From Ectobacillus sp042610425 (lineage in GTDB: Bacteria; Bacillota; Bacilli; Bacillales; Bacillaceae_G), in the NCBI RefSeq assembly GCF_042610425.1, contig NZ_JBGJZM010000002.1:124001-188000 (forward strand): a DNA stretch of 64,000 bases. The letters run 5' to 3'. The notes under the pieces were generated by a model, which saw only the letters and a program-made list of their open reading frames with translations, was not told the DNA's origin and searched no databases. This document shows positions 1 through 8,185 of the stretch, piece by piece. Made by a program: the position numbers and the translations under genes. Numbering within the stretch: the stretch's first letter is position 1; each line of letters opens with the position of its first letter.

Positions 1-7
1 AATATAA

Positions 8-40
8 AAAAAGCTCAACCTACAAACAGGCTGAGCTTTC
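8..40 (-). terminator. Intrinsic terminator of the tRNA-Arg gene
   Basis: On the minus strand an AAAGCTCAGCC arm pairs with GGTTGAGCTTT across a loop of about eight bases and runs straight into a T tract. It starts a few bases beyond the tRNA 3' end. Confidence 0.8.
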
Positions 41-43
41 GTA

Positions 44-119
44 CGCGCTCGAAGGGATTCGAACCCCCGACAGACGTGGTACCGGAAACCACCGCTCTAT
101 CCAACTGAGCTACGAGCGC
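44..119 (-). tRNA. tRNA-Arg (anticodon CCG)
   Basis: The minus strand folds as a cloverleaf. The acceptor arms are GCGCTCG and CGAGCGC, the D arm GCTC/GAGC, the anticodon stem GTGGT/ACCAC enclosing loop TTCCGGT, and the T arm carries TTCGAAT. The anticodon is CCG, which reads the Arg codon CGG. CCA is not encoded, since the discriminator base is followed by TAC. A single tRNA-Arg beside clpP is also the arrangement in B. subtilis (trnQ). The seven-base variable region is slightly long. Confidence 0.93.
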
Positions 120-281
120 AAATGGTCATAAAGATAGTATATAGACTATTTACTAAAAATGCAATGTTTAAAATTAGTTCATTCGGATAAGATGAAGAGG
201 AATGAAAAGAAGGGATACCGCCCCACATAGCGAATAAAGAATACATACATATTTATAAAGTAAAATTCCTAAGTAGTTTCG

Positions 282-311
282 TTTGACCTTTTTTGACCAT
301 AATTGTATCAT
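282..311 (+). promoter_or_regulatory. clpP promoter with CtsR operator
   Basis: TTTGACC at 282-288 is repeated exactly at 292-298 after a TTT spacer. Read on the other strand this is the CtsR heptamer direct repeat GGTCAAA-N3-GGTCAAA. The first copy contains a sigma-A -35 (TTGACC, 283-288), followed by 17 bp and a -10 TATCAT (306-311). A bound CtsR would cover the -35 and spacer, so heat-shock derepression of clpP is expected. Confidence 0.88.
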
Positions 312-348
312 AAGGATGAAAGATTTTTCTAAAAAGGGAGGAATACCA

Positions 349-930
349 ATGAACTTAATTCCTACAGTTATTGAACAAACAAACCGCGGAGAACGCGCGT
401 ATGACATCTACTCTCGTCTTTTAAAAGACCGTATTATCATGCTTGGTAGTGCTATTGACGATAACGTTTCTAACTCTATCGTGGCGCAGCTTTTGTTTTT
501 AGAAGCACAAGATTCTGAAAAGGACATCCATTTATACATCAACAGCCCTGGTGGTTCTATCACAGCTGGTATGGCTATTTATGATACGATGCAATTTATT
601 AAAGCTCCTGTTTCAACAATTTGCATCGGCATGGCAGCTTCAATGGGTGCATTCCTACTTGCTGCAGGAGAAAAAGGCAAACGCTTTGCTCTTCCTAACA
701 GTGAAGTCATGATTCACCAACCACTCGGTGGTGCACAAGGGCAAGCAACTGAAATCGAAATTGCTGCAAAACGTATTTTGTTCTTACGTGATAAATTAAA
801 TGGCATTTTAGCTGAACGTACAGGTCAACCGCTAGAAGTTATTTCACGCGACACAGACCGTGATAACTTTATGACAGCTGAACGTGCATTGGAATACGGT
901 TTGATCGACAAAATCGTTTCTAAAAAATAA
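349..930 (+). CDS. clpP: ATP-dependent Clp protease proteolytic subunit ClpP
   Basis: This is the serine peptidase that forms the tetradecameric chamber working with ClpC, ClpX or ClpE in cytoplasmic protein quality control. The 193-residue product has the family length. The catalytic triad is visible: Ser98 in GMAASMG, His123 in MIHQPLGG and Asp172 in DTDRDNF. The N-terminal MNLIPTVIEQ and the INSPGGS oxyanion strand are typical. The ATG at 349 follows a strong AAGGGAGG ribosome site; an in-frame upstream ATG lies inside the promoter and is not used. Expression should be controlled by CtsR through the operator just upstream. The gene is monocistronic and closed by its own terminator. Confidence 0.98.
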   Translation: MNLIPTVIEQTNRGERAYDIYSRLLKDRIIMLGSAIDDNVSNSIVAQLLFLEAQDSEKDIHLYINSPGGSITAGMAIYDTMQFIKAPVSTICIGMAASMGAFLLAAGEKGKRFALPNSEVMIHQPLGGAQGQATEIEIAAKRILFLRDKLNGILAERTGQPLEVISRDTDRDNFMTAERALEYGLIDKIVSKK

Positions 931-957
931 GTACAGCGTACGAAAAATAGTTACTAC

Positions 958-983
958 AAAAGCCCACCAATGTGTGGGCTTTT
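958..983 (+). terminator. clpP terminator
   Basis: Ten-bp arms AAAAGCCCAC and GTGGGCTTTT with a six-base loop, 27 bp after the clpP stop. The T-rich right arm fits rho-independent termination. Confidence 0.85.
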
Positions 984-1069
984 GTATGTTTATGGAGAGC
1001 GCCACTCTACTTTCCCCCGCTTCCAAGCACGAATCCTACTAAATCCTTCCCTTCCGAATTCATGAATGA

Positions 1070-1101
1070 GGCCACTGAAACATTGTGCGTTTTCAGTGGC
1101 C
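1070..1101. repeat. CCACTGAAA dispersed hairpin, copy 1
   Basis: Perfect 11-bp arms GGCCACTGAAA and TTTCAGTGGCC enclose the loop CATTGTGCGT. It lies between the convergent clpP and crh genes. Related hairpins occur at 10606-10636 and 41155-41186. Unlike those, this copy has no T run on either side, so it is not a standard terminator. Confidence 0.75.
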
Positions 1102-1131
1102 CACTAAATTAAGTATATTCTCTTGTTTCGA

Positions 1132-1395
1132 TTAATGTTCTTTTTCTACAAATTTAACTAATGCTTCTAACGCTTCAACTTCGTCGGAGCCATCGGCACT
1201 AATTGTAATAATGCTACCCGATCCAACGGCAAGGCTCATGATACCCATTATGCTCTTAGCATTAATTTTCTTGCTACCCTTCTCCACATAAACATCTGAA
1301 TGAAATCGGTTTGCTTCTTGAACAAACAACGCTGCTGGACGTGCTTGCAATCCAGTCTTTAATGCTACTGTTACTTGTTTGTTTACCACTTTCAT
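1132..1395 (-). CDS. crh: Catabolite repression HPr-like protein Crh
   Basis: An 87-residue HPr paralogue. The phosphotransfer histidine of HPr is replaced by glutamine (Gln17 in KTGLQARPA), which is the hallmark of Crh, while the regulatory serine is kept (Ser48 in INAKSIMG). HPr kinase, encoded at 9026-9949 in this window, is expected to phosphorylate that serine so the protein can act as a CcpA co-regulator; it cannot carry PTS phosphate. The N terminus is two residues longer than in B. subtilis Crh. The ATG follows a GGGGG ribosome site. It is the last gene of the whiA/yvcK/rapZ block, 8 bp after whiA. Confidence 0.95.
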   Translation of the reverse strand: MKVVNKQVTVALKTGLQARPAALFVQEANRFHSDVYVEKGSKKINAKSIMGIMSLAVGSGSIITISADGSDEVEALEALVKFVEKEH

Positions 1396-1403
1396 TTTCC
1401 CCC

Positions 1404-2354
1404 TTATTTTCTTGCGACCGGTTCACCAGCTCGCAGTTTCTCCGCTATTTCATCTATTTTTCGTAAACGATGATTAATGCCTGACTTACTAATATTACCG
1501 CCAGACATCATCTCCCCTAATTCCTTTAACGTTACATCCTGATAAGCAATGCGAAGTTCTGCAATTTCGCGTAATTTATCAGGAAGAGAATCGAGTCCTG
1601 CAACCCGTTCAATATATTTTATATTTTCGATTTGCCGGAGTGCCGCACCAATCGTTTTGTTTAAATTAGCCGTTTCACAATTGACAAGACGATTTACAGA
1701 GTTTCTCATATCACGAAGAATACGAATATCTTCAAATCGAAGCAATGCATGATGTGCTCCAACAATATTCAGAAATTCAGTAATTTTTTCAGCTTCCTTT
1801 AAATACGTAATATACCCTTTTCGTCTTTCTAACGTTTTCCCATTTAAATCAAATTCGTTCATGAGTTCACATATACTTTCGTTATGTTCCCCGTATAGTG
1901 AGAAGATTTCTAAATGATACGAAGAGGTTTCTGGATTATTTACAGATCCGCCTGCTAGAAATGCTCCTCGTAGATAAGAGCGCTTGCAACACTTCTTACG
2001 AATTAAATTTTTTGAAATATTATGAACAAGTGAAAAATCACCTTCGATAATCTGCAAATCATCCAAAATTTCTTTGGCTTTTTCCACAAGTCTAACAATG
2101 TATACATTGTTTTTCTTCAATTGCATTTTCTTTCGAACGAGCAATTCTACTGTCACTTCATAGCTTCTTTTTAGAAGAACATAAATCCGTCTGGCAATTG
2201 CAGCGTTTTCCGTTTGAATATCAAGAATAAGACGTCGATTTGAAAAGGAAAGTGAGCCGTTCATACGAATAAGAGCTGACAGTTCTGCTCTGACGCAGCA
2301 GTCCTTTATGGTTATATTCGTCAGTTCTTTCTTCGTCTCTGATGCAAATGACAT
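1404..2354 (-). CDS. whiA: DNA-binding protein WhiA
   Basis: A 316-residue protein with the WhiA layout: an N-terminal LAGLIDADG-like fold without the endonuclease residues (LRGAFLAGGSV near residue 125) and a C-terminal helix-turn-helix ending in SGINHRLRKIDEIAEKLR. In actinomycetes WhiA is a sporulation regulator; in Bacillus it affects cell division and chromosome segregation. The start ATG follows GGGGGTGAG. It lies between yvcK and crh with short gaps, which is the conserved Firmicute order, and is probably cotranscribed with rapZ and yvcK. Confidence 0.95.
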   Translation of the reverse strand: MSFASETKKELTNITIKDCCVRAELSALIRMNGSLSFSNRRLILDIQTENAAIARRIYVLLKRSYEVTVELLVRKKMQLKKNNVYIVRLVEKAKEILDDLQIIEGDFSLVHNISKNLIRKKCCKRSYLRGAFLAGGSVNNPETSSYHLEIFSLYGEHNESICELMNEFDLNGKTLERRKGYITYLKEAEKITEFLNIVGAHHALLRFEDIRILRDMRNSVNRLVNCETANLNKTIGAALRQIENIKYIERVAGLDSLPDKLREIAELRIAYQDVTLKELGEMMSGGNISKSGINHRLRKIDEIAEKLRAGEPVARK

Positions 2355-2378
2355 GTTCTCACCCCCACACAGTAATCA

Positions 2379-3332
2379 TTATAACAGCGCATACAAAATA
2401 GATGCTAGCTTCGATGTATTGTGACGAATCACATCATCATTGTATTTCACAAGCTTATCTTGAATCACTTCAATGCCTAGGCTACGCAATGTATCTTCAT
2501 CGCATTCAACAGGTTCTGACATTTGCTTTTTGTATCGCTGAAGCAAATGTTCAGGAATAACACCATTGTTTAAGATAATCGTATTAATAAATGGCTTTCC
2601 TAAATGATCATGCAAGGCCTGAACATGGTCAGAGGCAGCATATCCCATCGTTTCCCCTGCTTGTGTCATCACATTACATACATATATTTTTTTGGCCTTT
2701 GCAGCAAGCACAGCCTCTCCAATCTTCTTAACAAGCAGGTTAGGAAGAATGCTCGTATACAAGCTACCCGGACCAAAAACAAGAAGATCAGCTTTCTGAA
2801 TTTCATTTAATGTTTCTGAAAGCGGTTCAACATTTTCAGGTGTTAAAAACACTCGTTTAATTTTTTTACCGGAGTACGGAATTTTCGACTCCCCTGAAAC
2901 TACCTTGCCATCTGCATATTCTGCATTTAATACGACGCTTTGGTTTGCTGCCGGAAGGACTCGACCTCTTACATTTAACACTTTGCTCATTTCTGTAATA
3001 GCATGGAAAAAATCACCTGTAATTGATGTCATTCCAGCGAGCAGTAAATTTCCTAGCGCATGTCCCGCAAGTCCTTCACCGGTTGTAAAACGGTGTTGAA
3101 ACAACGCCTCAACGAGCGGTTCAACATCCGAGAGTGCAACCAGTACATTACGTACATCACCAGGAGGTGGAATTTCTAATGCGTCACGCAAGCGTCCTGA
3201 ACTTCCACCATCATCCGCTACCGTTACAATCGCTGTAATGTCGATAGGGTATTTCTTCAGCCCACGCAGAAGGACGGATAATCCAGTTCCCCCTCCAAAA
3301 ATAACCATCTTTGGTTTTCTCTCTTTTATCAT
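2379..3332 (-). CDS. yvcK: Gluconeogenesis factor YvcK/MgfK (CofD-like)
   Basis: A 317-residue cytoplasmic protein of the CofD/YvcK family. The glycine-rich nucleotide-sugar-binding motif GGGTGLSVLLRGLK is at the N terminus and TVADDGGSSGRLRD follows near residue 40. In B. subtilis YvcK is needed for growth and normal shape on gluconeogenic carbon sources and binds UDP-sugars. The ATG lies three bases after the rapZ stop, with the AAAGGGA ribosome site inside the rapZ 3' end, so translational coupling with rapZ is likely. Confidence 0.94.
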   Translation of the reverse strand: MIKERKPKMVIFGGGTGLSVLLRGLKKYPIDITAIVTVADDGGSSGRLRDALEIPPPGDVRNVLVALSDVEPLVEALFQHRFTTGEGLAGHALGNLLLAGMTSITGDFFHAITEMSKVLNVRGRVLPAANQSVVLNAEYADGKVVSGESKIPYSGKKIKRVFLTPENVEPLSETLNEIQKADLLVFGPGSLYTSILPNLLVKKIGEAVLAAKAKKIYVCNVMTQAGETMGYAASDHVQALHDHLGKPFINTIILNNGVIPEHLLQRYKKQMSEPVECDEDTLRSLGIEVIQDKLVKYNDDVIRHNTSKLASILYALL

Positions 3333-3335
3333 GCT

Positions 3336-4217
3336 TTAATGTCCCTTTCTTTTTTCAACATCACGATGAGACACATGCGTTCGGTAATCCTTTTCAAAGT
3401 ACTTTGCTAAATACTCAGCTATCGTAACAGACCTATGTTGTCCGCCTGTACAACCAATGGCAATGACTAGCTGACTTTTCCCCTCTCTTTTAAAGTGGGG
3501 TAGCATAAATGAAATCAAATCTGTTAATTTTTCTAAAAATTTATGTGTTTCCGTAAATTTCATCACATACGTTGAAACTTCTTCATCTAAACCTGTAAGT
3601 GGCTTCATCTGTGGAATGTAAAAGGGATTTGGTAAAAAACGAACATCAAAGACCAAATCTGCATCGATTGGTACACCATATTTGAAACCAAAGGAGGTTA
3701 CATTTACACGAAAACCTGTTTGATCAGCGGTAGAAAATAAATTAATTATTTTTTCACGTAATTCCTTTGGCTTTAAATTGGTCGTATCCAGTACGATATT
3801 AGCTCGTGCCTTCATATCAAGCAACAAGTCCCGTTCCAGCTCGATTCCTTTTAACGGCAAATCATTCGGAGCTAACGGGTGTGAACGTCTCGTTTCTTTA
3901 TAACGCGTAACGAGTGTGCTATCTTTTGCATCTAAGAATAATATATGCGGAATAACCCATGTTCTCTCTGTCAGGTCATCTAAAGCTCCCCATAAATGAT
4001 CAAAAAATTCACGACCACGTAAGTCAATGCCAAGTGCTACTTTGTCCATTTTATTTGTTGATTCAGACATAAGCTCAACGAACTTAGGCAATAATGCAGG
4101 CGGAAGGTTATCTACACAAAAATAGCCTAAATCTTCAAAGCTTTGCAGTGCCACCGTCTTCCCAGCGCCCGACATTCCAGTGATAATGACCATTTTGATG
4201 TTGTTTTTCTCTTCCAC
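3336..4217 (-). CDS. rapZ: RapZ-family nucleotide-binding protein (YvcJ)
   Basis: A 293-residue P-loop protein with Walker A GMSGAGKT near residue 15 and the C-terminal IGCTGGQHRSV motif of the RapZ/YvcJ family. The E. coli homologue is the RNase adaptor controlling GlmS; the Bacillus homologue hydrolyses NTPs and affects competence. The start codon is GTG after GGGGAGAAG. Thirteen bases separate it from yvcI and it is coupled to yvcK downstream. Confidence 0.94.
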   Translation of the reverse strand: MEEKNNIKMVIITGMSGAGKTVALQSFEDLGYFCVDNLPPALLPKFVELMSESTNKMDKVALGIDLRGREFFDHLWGALDDLTERTWVIPHILFLDAKDSTLVTRYKETRRSHPLAPNDLPLKGIELERDLLLDMKARANIVLDTTNLKPKELREKIINLFSTADQTGFRVNVTSFGFKYGVPIDADLVFDVRFLPNPFYIPQMKPLTGLDEEVSTYVMKFTETHKFLEKLTDLISFMLPHFKREGKSQLVIAIGCTGGQHRSVTIAEYLAKYFEKDYRTHVSHRDVEKRKGH

Positions 4218-4230
4218 AGTCTTCTCCCCT

Positions 4231-4689
4231 TTAGCTCGGATCTAGGCTATATGAAATCAACTCGAAATCCGGTGTATAGACAAACGTTCCATATATAATT
4301 TCGCTGCCATGTAGTGCATAATCAATAATGTGATAATCTCCGGCTGCCATTGGCAACGAGGCAATTTCATCTACTTTATGCCACTCTAATATTCCTTCTT
4401 CGCATTCATGTTTGTTTGTTCCCGTATACGATGTGGCAAGGAAGGAAAACATCATCCATTCGGATACCGTTTGATTATTCTCCTGAATGACAAATGTAAA
4501 TACACCCTTAAGGGACGGATTCACTAAGTGGATTCCCGTTTCCTCTCGGTATTCCCTTACTACAGCCTCACGGATGCTTTCTCCGCTTTCCATCTTTCCG
4601 CCTGGTGCTACCCACCATTTACGACGCGGCTTTTGTAATAAGAGAACCTGATCTCCGTTTGCTAAAACACAGTTCGTTATTCTTTGCAA
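4231..4689 (-). CDS. yvcI: NUDIX hydrolase (YvcI)
   Basis: A 152-residue NUDIX protein. The NUDIX box can be read from GGKMESGESIREAVVREYREE-type residues (positions 32-54), with the REEXGI core present. Proteins of this type hydrolyse nucleoside diphosphate derivatives; the substrate of this one is unknown. The start is TTG, preceded by GAAGGGATT. It heads the yvcI-rapZ-yvcK-whiA-crh block as in B. subtilis. Confidence 0.9.
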   Translation of the reverse strand: MQRITNCVLANGDQVLLLQKPRRKWWVAPGGKMESGESIREAVVREYREETGIHLVNPSLKGVFTFVIQENNQTVSEWMMFSFLATSYTGTNKHECEEGILEWHKVDEIASLPMAAGDYHIIDYALHGSEIIYGTFVYTPDFELISYSLDPS

Positions 4690-4830
4690 AATCCCTTCAC
4701 CTCAGCTACAACGAAAAAGTCATATCGTAATTTTCTTCCTCTTATTATACTATCAAAAGTGGATTGTCACAACGAACCTACTATTGCAGCAATGTAAAAA
4801 ATAAGCAAAGAAACAAGGCTGGTACATAAA

Positions 4831-4860
4831 AAAAACATAAGTGCGTACACTTATGTTTTT
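4831..4860 (-). terminator. trxB terminator
   Basis: Perfect 13-bp arms AAAAACATAAGTG and CACTTATGTTTTT with a CGTA loop, just downstream of the trxB stop. The T tract lies on the minus strand. Confidence 0.85.
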
Positions 4861-4884
4861 TAATAGTCCAGTTATAGGTACCGC

Positions 4885-5835
4885 TTATTTCGTGACTTTT
4901 AATTCTTCTACTAGCTCTTCTACGTAGTGCTGCGCAGCTTGAGCGGCAATACTGCCATCTCCTGTAGCTGTTACAACTTGACGAAGTGTTTTTTCACGAA
5001 TGTCTCCAGCTGCAAAAATACCAGCAACCTTCGTTTCCATACGTTCGTTTGTTACGATATAGCCTGTTTCATTCGTAATTTGTAGCCCTTCAAATGGTTT
5101 AGAAAGTGGTAGCATCCCTACATAAATAAAGGCACCGTCTGCTTTAAATTCTTGTTCTGCGCCTGTATTGACATCAACTAATGTTAAGCTACCTACTTTT
5201 CCGTTTGTTTCATTGATTTGTTTTACCGTGTGATTCCAAACGAACGAAATCTTTTCATTTTGAAAAGCACGATCTTGTAGGATCTTTTGCGCACGAAGTT
5301 TATCACGACGATGAACAATCGTAACCTTCTTCGCAAAACGTGTTAAGTACACACCTTCTTCTACTGCAGAGTCTCCGCCGCCAATTACAACGAGTTCCTT
5401 TTCTTTAAAGAATGCACCGTCGCAAACCGCACAATACGAAACTCCTCGTCCGCCTAATTCCTTTTCACCTGGAACACCAATTTTTTTATATTCCGCACCA
5501 CTTGCAATGATGATAGAACGAGCTTTAAATTCTTTTTTACCTGCAAGAATGGTTTTGTATTCTTTCCCGTCGATGATTTCCTTTACATCACCATACGCGT
5601 ATTCAGCACCAAAATACTTAGCATGATCAAACATTTTTGTTGATAAATCTGGTCCCAGAATACTTTCATAACCAGGGTAGTTTTCAATTTCTTCTGTGTT
5701 TGCCATTTGACCACCTGGAATACCGCGTTCAAGCATTAATGTGCTCATATTAGCACGTGATGTATAAATCGCTGCTGTCATTCCGGCAGGTCCAGCTCCA
5801 ATTATCACAACATCATAAATTTTCTCTTCAGACAT
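4885..5835 (-). CDS. trxB: Thioredoxin-disulfide reductase
   Basis: A 316-residue FAD/NADPH oxidoreductase that recycles thioredoxin. The N-terminal FAD site GAGPAGMTAA, the redox pair in CAVC (near residue 135), the NADPH site GGGDSAVEEG and the second FAD motif GIFAAGDIR are all present. The ATG at 5835 lies eight bases after AAAGGAG; a GTG nine bases further upstream overlaps the ribosome site and is less likely. The gene lies between yvcD and yvcI, as in B. subtilis, but has its own terminator. Confidence 0.97.
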   Translation of the reverse strand: MSEEKIYDVVIIGAGPAGMTAAIYTSRANMSTLMLERGIPGGQMANTEEIENYPGYESILGPDLSTKMFDHAKYFGAEYAYGDVKEIIDGKEYKTILAGKKEFKARSIIIASGAEYKKIGVPGEKELGGRGVSYCAVCDGAFFKEKELVVIGGGDSAVEEGVYLTRFAKKVTIVHRRDKLRAQKILQDRAFQNEKISFVWNHTVKQINETNGKVGSLTLVDVNTGAEQEFKADGAFIYVGMLPLSKPFEGLQITNETGYIVTNERMETKVAGIFAAGDIREKTLRQVVTATGDGSIAAQAAQHYVEELVEELKVTK

Positions 5836-5942
5836 AATCTTCACTCCTTTTTAGCCATGCGTTCTTCTTCAAATATAGGTTCATTATACTGATAGGGGTT
5901 ATTTTTTTCTACTAATTTGCCTAATGAAAGGGTGGCAACAAC

Positions 5943-7445
5943 CTATTGTTGATTTAGAAGTTGCACATACTTCCGAATCGTTGAAATGCTTACATTATAA
6001 ATATGCCCCAGTTCAGCTTGTGTCATCTTTTGTTGTTGATTTTTACGAATCATGTACTCAATAGCCGCTGACCATCCAAACGTATTGGAGAATGATACGT
6101 TTGTTTGGTAAAGGGCAGCGAACGTCCGGAACCAAAACTGAAGGCAATCTTCAATTAGTGTGTCATCTTTTTTCGTATATTCATACAAGACATCTGCAAT
6201 TTGTGCACATTTTGCAAATACTCGCAAATCACGTGGTACACTTTTCTCACTATTTACAATAAAGAAATAACGGGCCCATTCTGAAATAACAGATTTCTCT
6301 TTAGATTGCATCGTTTCAAAGAATACTTGTTCATTCTCATTCGTTTGTAATTCATTCATTAAATAGAGAGCAAGCATTTTTTCTTCTAAACATTTTGCAC
6401 TAGAAAAAGAATGCTTTAGCTGCGTAAGAAGGACGCTCTGATTGCCATCTGCTAAATCGACAGCATTCCACGGTTCCTTCCCTTTCTTGTCCGGATATAT
6501 CTCTAAGACACGTTGCCACGTTTTTTCAGCGACATTCTTGTCGTCACACATATAAGCTGAATAAGCAAGCCAATAATAGAAGCTAAAATCGCCTTCATAC
6601 CCTTGTCTCTTTAATTGATTTAACCATCTATAAGCAGATTCGAATTTCCCAATAGTAGCCAGTGTAGTTCCGAGTTTAAAGCGTTGTTCAATTAAGATTG
6701 GAAATACATTTTCAAGCTGACCTGCTAGCTTTTGTACCTGTTCTTCTTCGCCAACACTATATAAAAAGATCAAGGCATTGCAAAGTGCGTGAATATTTCC
6801 TGGATTTTTCTCTAGGACTGTATCCACTATTTTCATTGCTTTTTCAATTTCTCCAAGCTGAAAACGTGCAATGGCTAAATTGTTGTAGGCCGACCAAAAA
6901 TCCGGATATTCATCTAGCATCGTTTCAAGAGTAGAAATGGCTTCCTCTAGTTGACCGTTACGAATAAACCGATTGGCACGCTCCTGTAATAAAATAAGCT
7001 CGTCTTCATCCTCGAATTCATCACCCTCGTCTTCCTCATCTGCTATAATATCAAGCAAATCGAGAATTTCATCGGAAAACTCACCCTCGTCTTCCTCATC
7101 TAAATATCGTTCTGCATATTTTTTCGCCTGTTGAAACAGTCCAAGAAACGCATAGTTATTTGCTAAAAAATAGTAGCATTCCGTCATAGATGAATCCATA
7201 CGAAGGACATTATTTAAAAACTGATTCGATTCATGATATTGTCCAGCTTCTGATAATGCAGATGCAAGCTGACAAAGGATTACCGGTTTTTTTTCTGTGT
7301 GTGCGGCACGTTTTAAATATTTAATTGCCTCTTGTAAATTATGTCGTCGATAAGCCTTCATCCCTTTTTCATACAAAAATTGGGCAGATTGCTGCAACGC
7401 GATGACTTGTCCTTTCTCTTTTTCCACCTGTTGTTTTGTCCCCAT
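5943..7445 (-). CDS. yvcD: Tetratricopeptide-repeat protein (YvcD-like)
   Basis: A 500-residue cytoplasmic TPR protein. TPR units are clear near residues 20-110 (AIKYLKRAAHTEKK, YYFLANNYAFLGLFQQAKKY) and again from 155 to 300 (YNNLAIARFQLGEIEKAMKI). They are interrupted by a very acidic stretch rich in E/D near residues 120-150. The C terminus ends in a helix-turn-helix-like segment (TQAELGHIYNVSISTIRKYV), which is unusual for a TPR protein and suggests nucleic-acid contact or a sigma-like interaction. The ATG follows GGAGGACTT. Position next to trxB supports orthology to yvcD. Function is unknown. Confidence 0.85.
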   Translation of the reverse strand: MGTKQQVEKEKGQVIALQQSAQFLYEKGMKAYRRHNLQEAIKYLKRAAHTEKKPVILCQLASALSEAGQYHESNQFLNNVLRMDSSMTECYYFLANNYAFLGLFQQAKKYAERYLDEEDEGEFSDEILDLLDIIADEEDEGDEFEDEDELILLQERANRFIRNGQLEEAISTLETMLDEYPDFWSAYNNLAIARFQLGEIEKAMKIVDTVLEKNPGNIHALCNALIFLYSVGEEEQVQKLAGQLENVFPILIEQRFKLGTTLATIGKFESAYRWLNQLKRQGYEGDFSFYYWLAYSAYMCDDKNVAEKTWQRVLEIYPDKKGKEPWNAVDLADGNQSVLLTQLKHSFSSAKCLEEKMLALYLMNELQTNENEQVFFETMQSKEKSVISEWARYFFIVNSEKSVPRDLRVFAKCAQIADVLYEYTKKDDTLIEDCLQFWFRTFAALYQTNVSFSNTFGWSAAIEYMIRKNQQQKMTQAELGHIYNVSISTIRKYVQLLNQQ

Positions 7446-7536
7446 AAGTCCTCCACCTACTGATTTCTGTCATATTCTACCTTAAGTATAAACGATTGTA
7501 AGAAAAACAAAACAATATATTTTATGCATCAATATA

Positions 7537-7564
7537 CTTATTCATAACCATTGTTATGAATAAG
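7537..7564. repeat. Perfect 12-bp inverted repeat
   Basis: CTTATTCATAAC and GTTATGAATAAG around CATT. It sits between the yvoF stop and the yvcD start with no T run on either side, so it may be an operator or a weak terminator. Confidence 0.5.
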
Positions 7565-7571
7565 GGAGAGT

Positions 7572-8078
7572 TTAATTGTTTCGTGTTTGCATTTCTTCTT
7601 TTGTATAGATAAGTTGCATCGGATTTCCTCCAACAAAGGCCCCGGCTGGCACATCTTTATGAACAAGTGTGCCTGCTGAAACAATCGCGCCGTTTCCGAT
7701 TTCTACACCGGGCAAAATCGTACAATTGGCACCGACCATTACTTCATCCCCAATGACAATGTCACCAAGACGGTATTCAGTAATTAAATATTCGTGGGCA
7801 AGCAAAGTTGTATTGTATCCAATCACCGTATTGCGGCCAACTTTAATTTTTTCTGGAAACATAATGTCTAGCATCACCATAAGGGCAAAGGATGTTTGCT
7901 TTCCAATCTTCATATGTAAAAACGTTCGATACAACCAGTTTTTCATACTTAAAAACGGTGTATAACGCGCAAGCTGAATGATAATAAAGTTTCTCATAAC
8001 CTTCCAAAAGGGCACCGTTTTATACACATGCCAAAGTGAATTCGCACCTGAAACAGGGTAACGTGTCGTCCGTCTCAC
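7572..8078 (-). CDS. yvoF: Acyltransferase with left-handed beta-helix (YvoF-like)
   Basis: A 168-residue hexapeptide-repeat O-acetyltransferase. Repeated [LIV]G-x-x-x-x units (VGRNTVIGYN, IGDEVMVGANCTILPGVEIGNGAIVSAGTLV) form the helix and end in the typical VPAGAFVGGNP loop. Such enzymes move an acetyl group from acetyl-CoA to a sugar; the acceptor is unknown. The start is GTG after a strong GGAGGGAAGG. In B. subtilis yvoF lies in the hprK-lgt-yvoD-ppaX-yvoF cluster; yvoD and ppaX are absent here, so yvoF directly follows lgt. Confidence 0.85.
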   Translation of the reverse strand: MRRTTRYPVSGANSLWHVYKTVPFWKVMRNFIIIQLARYTPFLSMKNWLYRTFLHMKIGKQTSFALMVMLDIMFPEKIKVGRNTVIGYNTTLLAHEYLITEYRLGDIVIGDEVMVGANCTILPGVEIGNGAIVSAGTLVHKDVPAGAFVGGNPMQLIYTKEEMQTRNN

Positions 8079-8113
8079 ATTCCTTCCCTCCTTACTCCTC
8101 CTATATACAGACG

Positions 8114-8177
8114 GAAACTCCCGTGCAAGGGAGTTTCGTATAACTATAGAAACATACAGCGCCCCAAGGAAGGCGCT
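8114..8177 (-). terminator. Two hairpins after lgt
   Basis: AGCGCC/GGCGCT at 8158-8177 lies directly after the lgt stop, and GAAACTCCC/GGGAGTTTC at 8114-8137 follows it. Neither has a strong T run, so termination between lgt and yvoF may be partial. Confidence 0.5.
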
Positions 8178-8185
8178 GCTTTACT

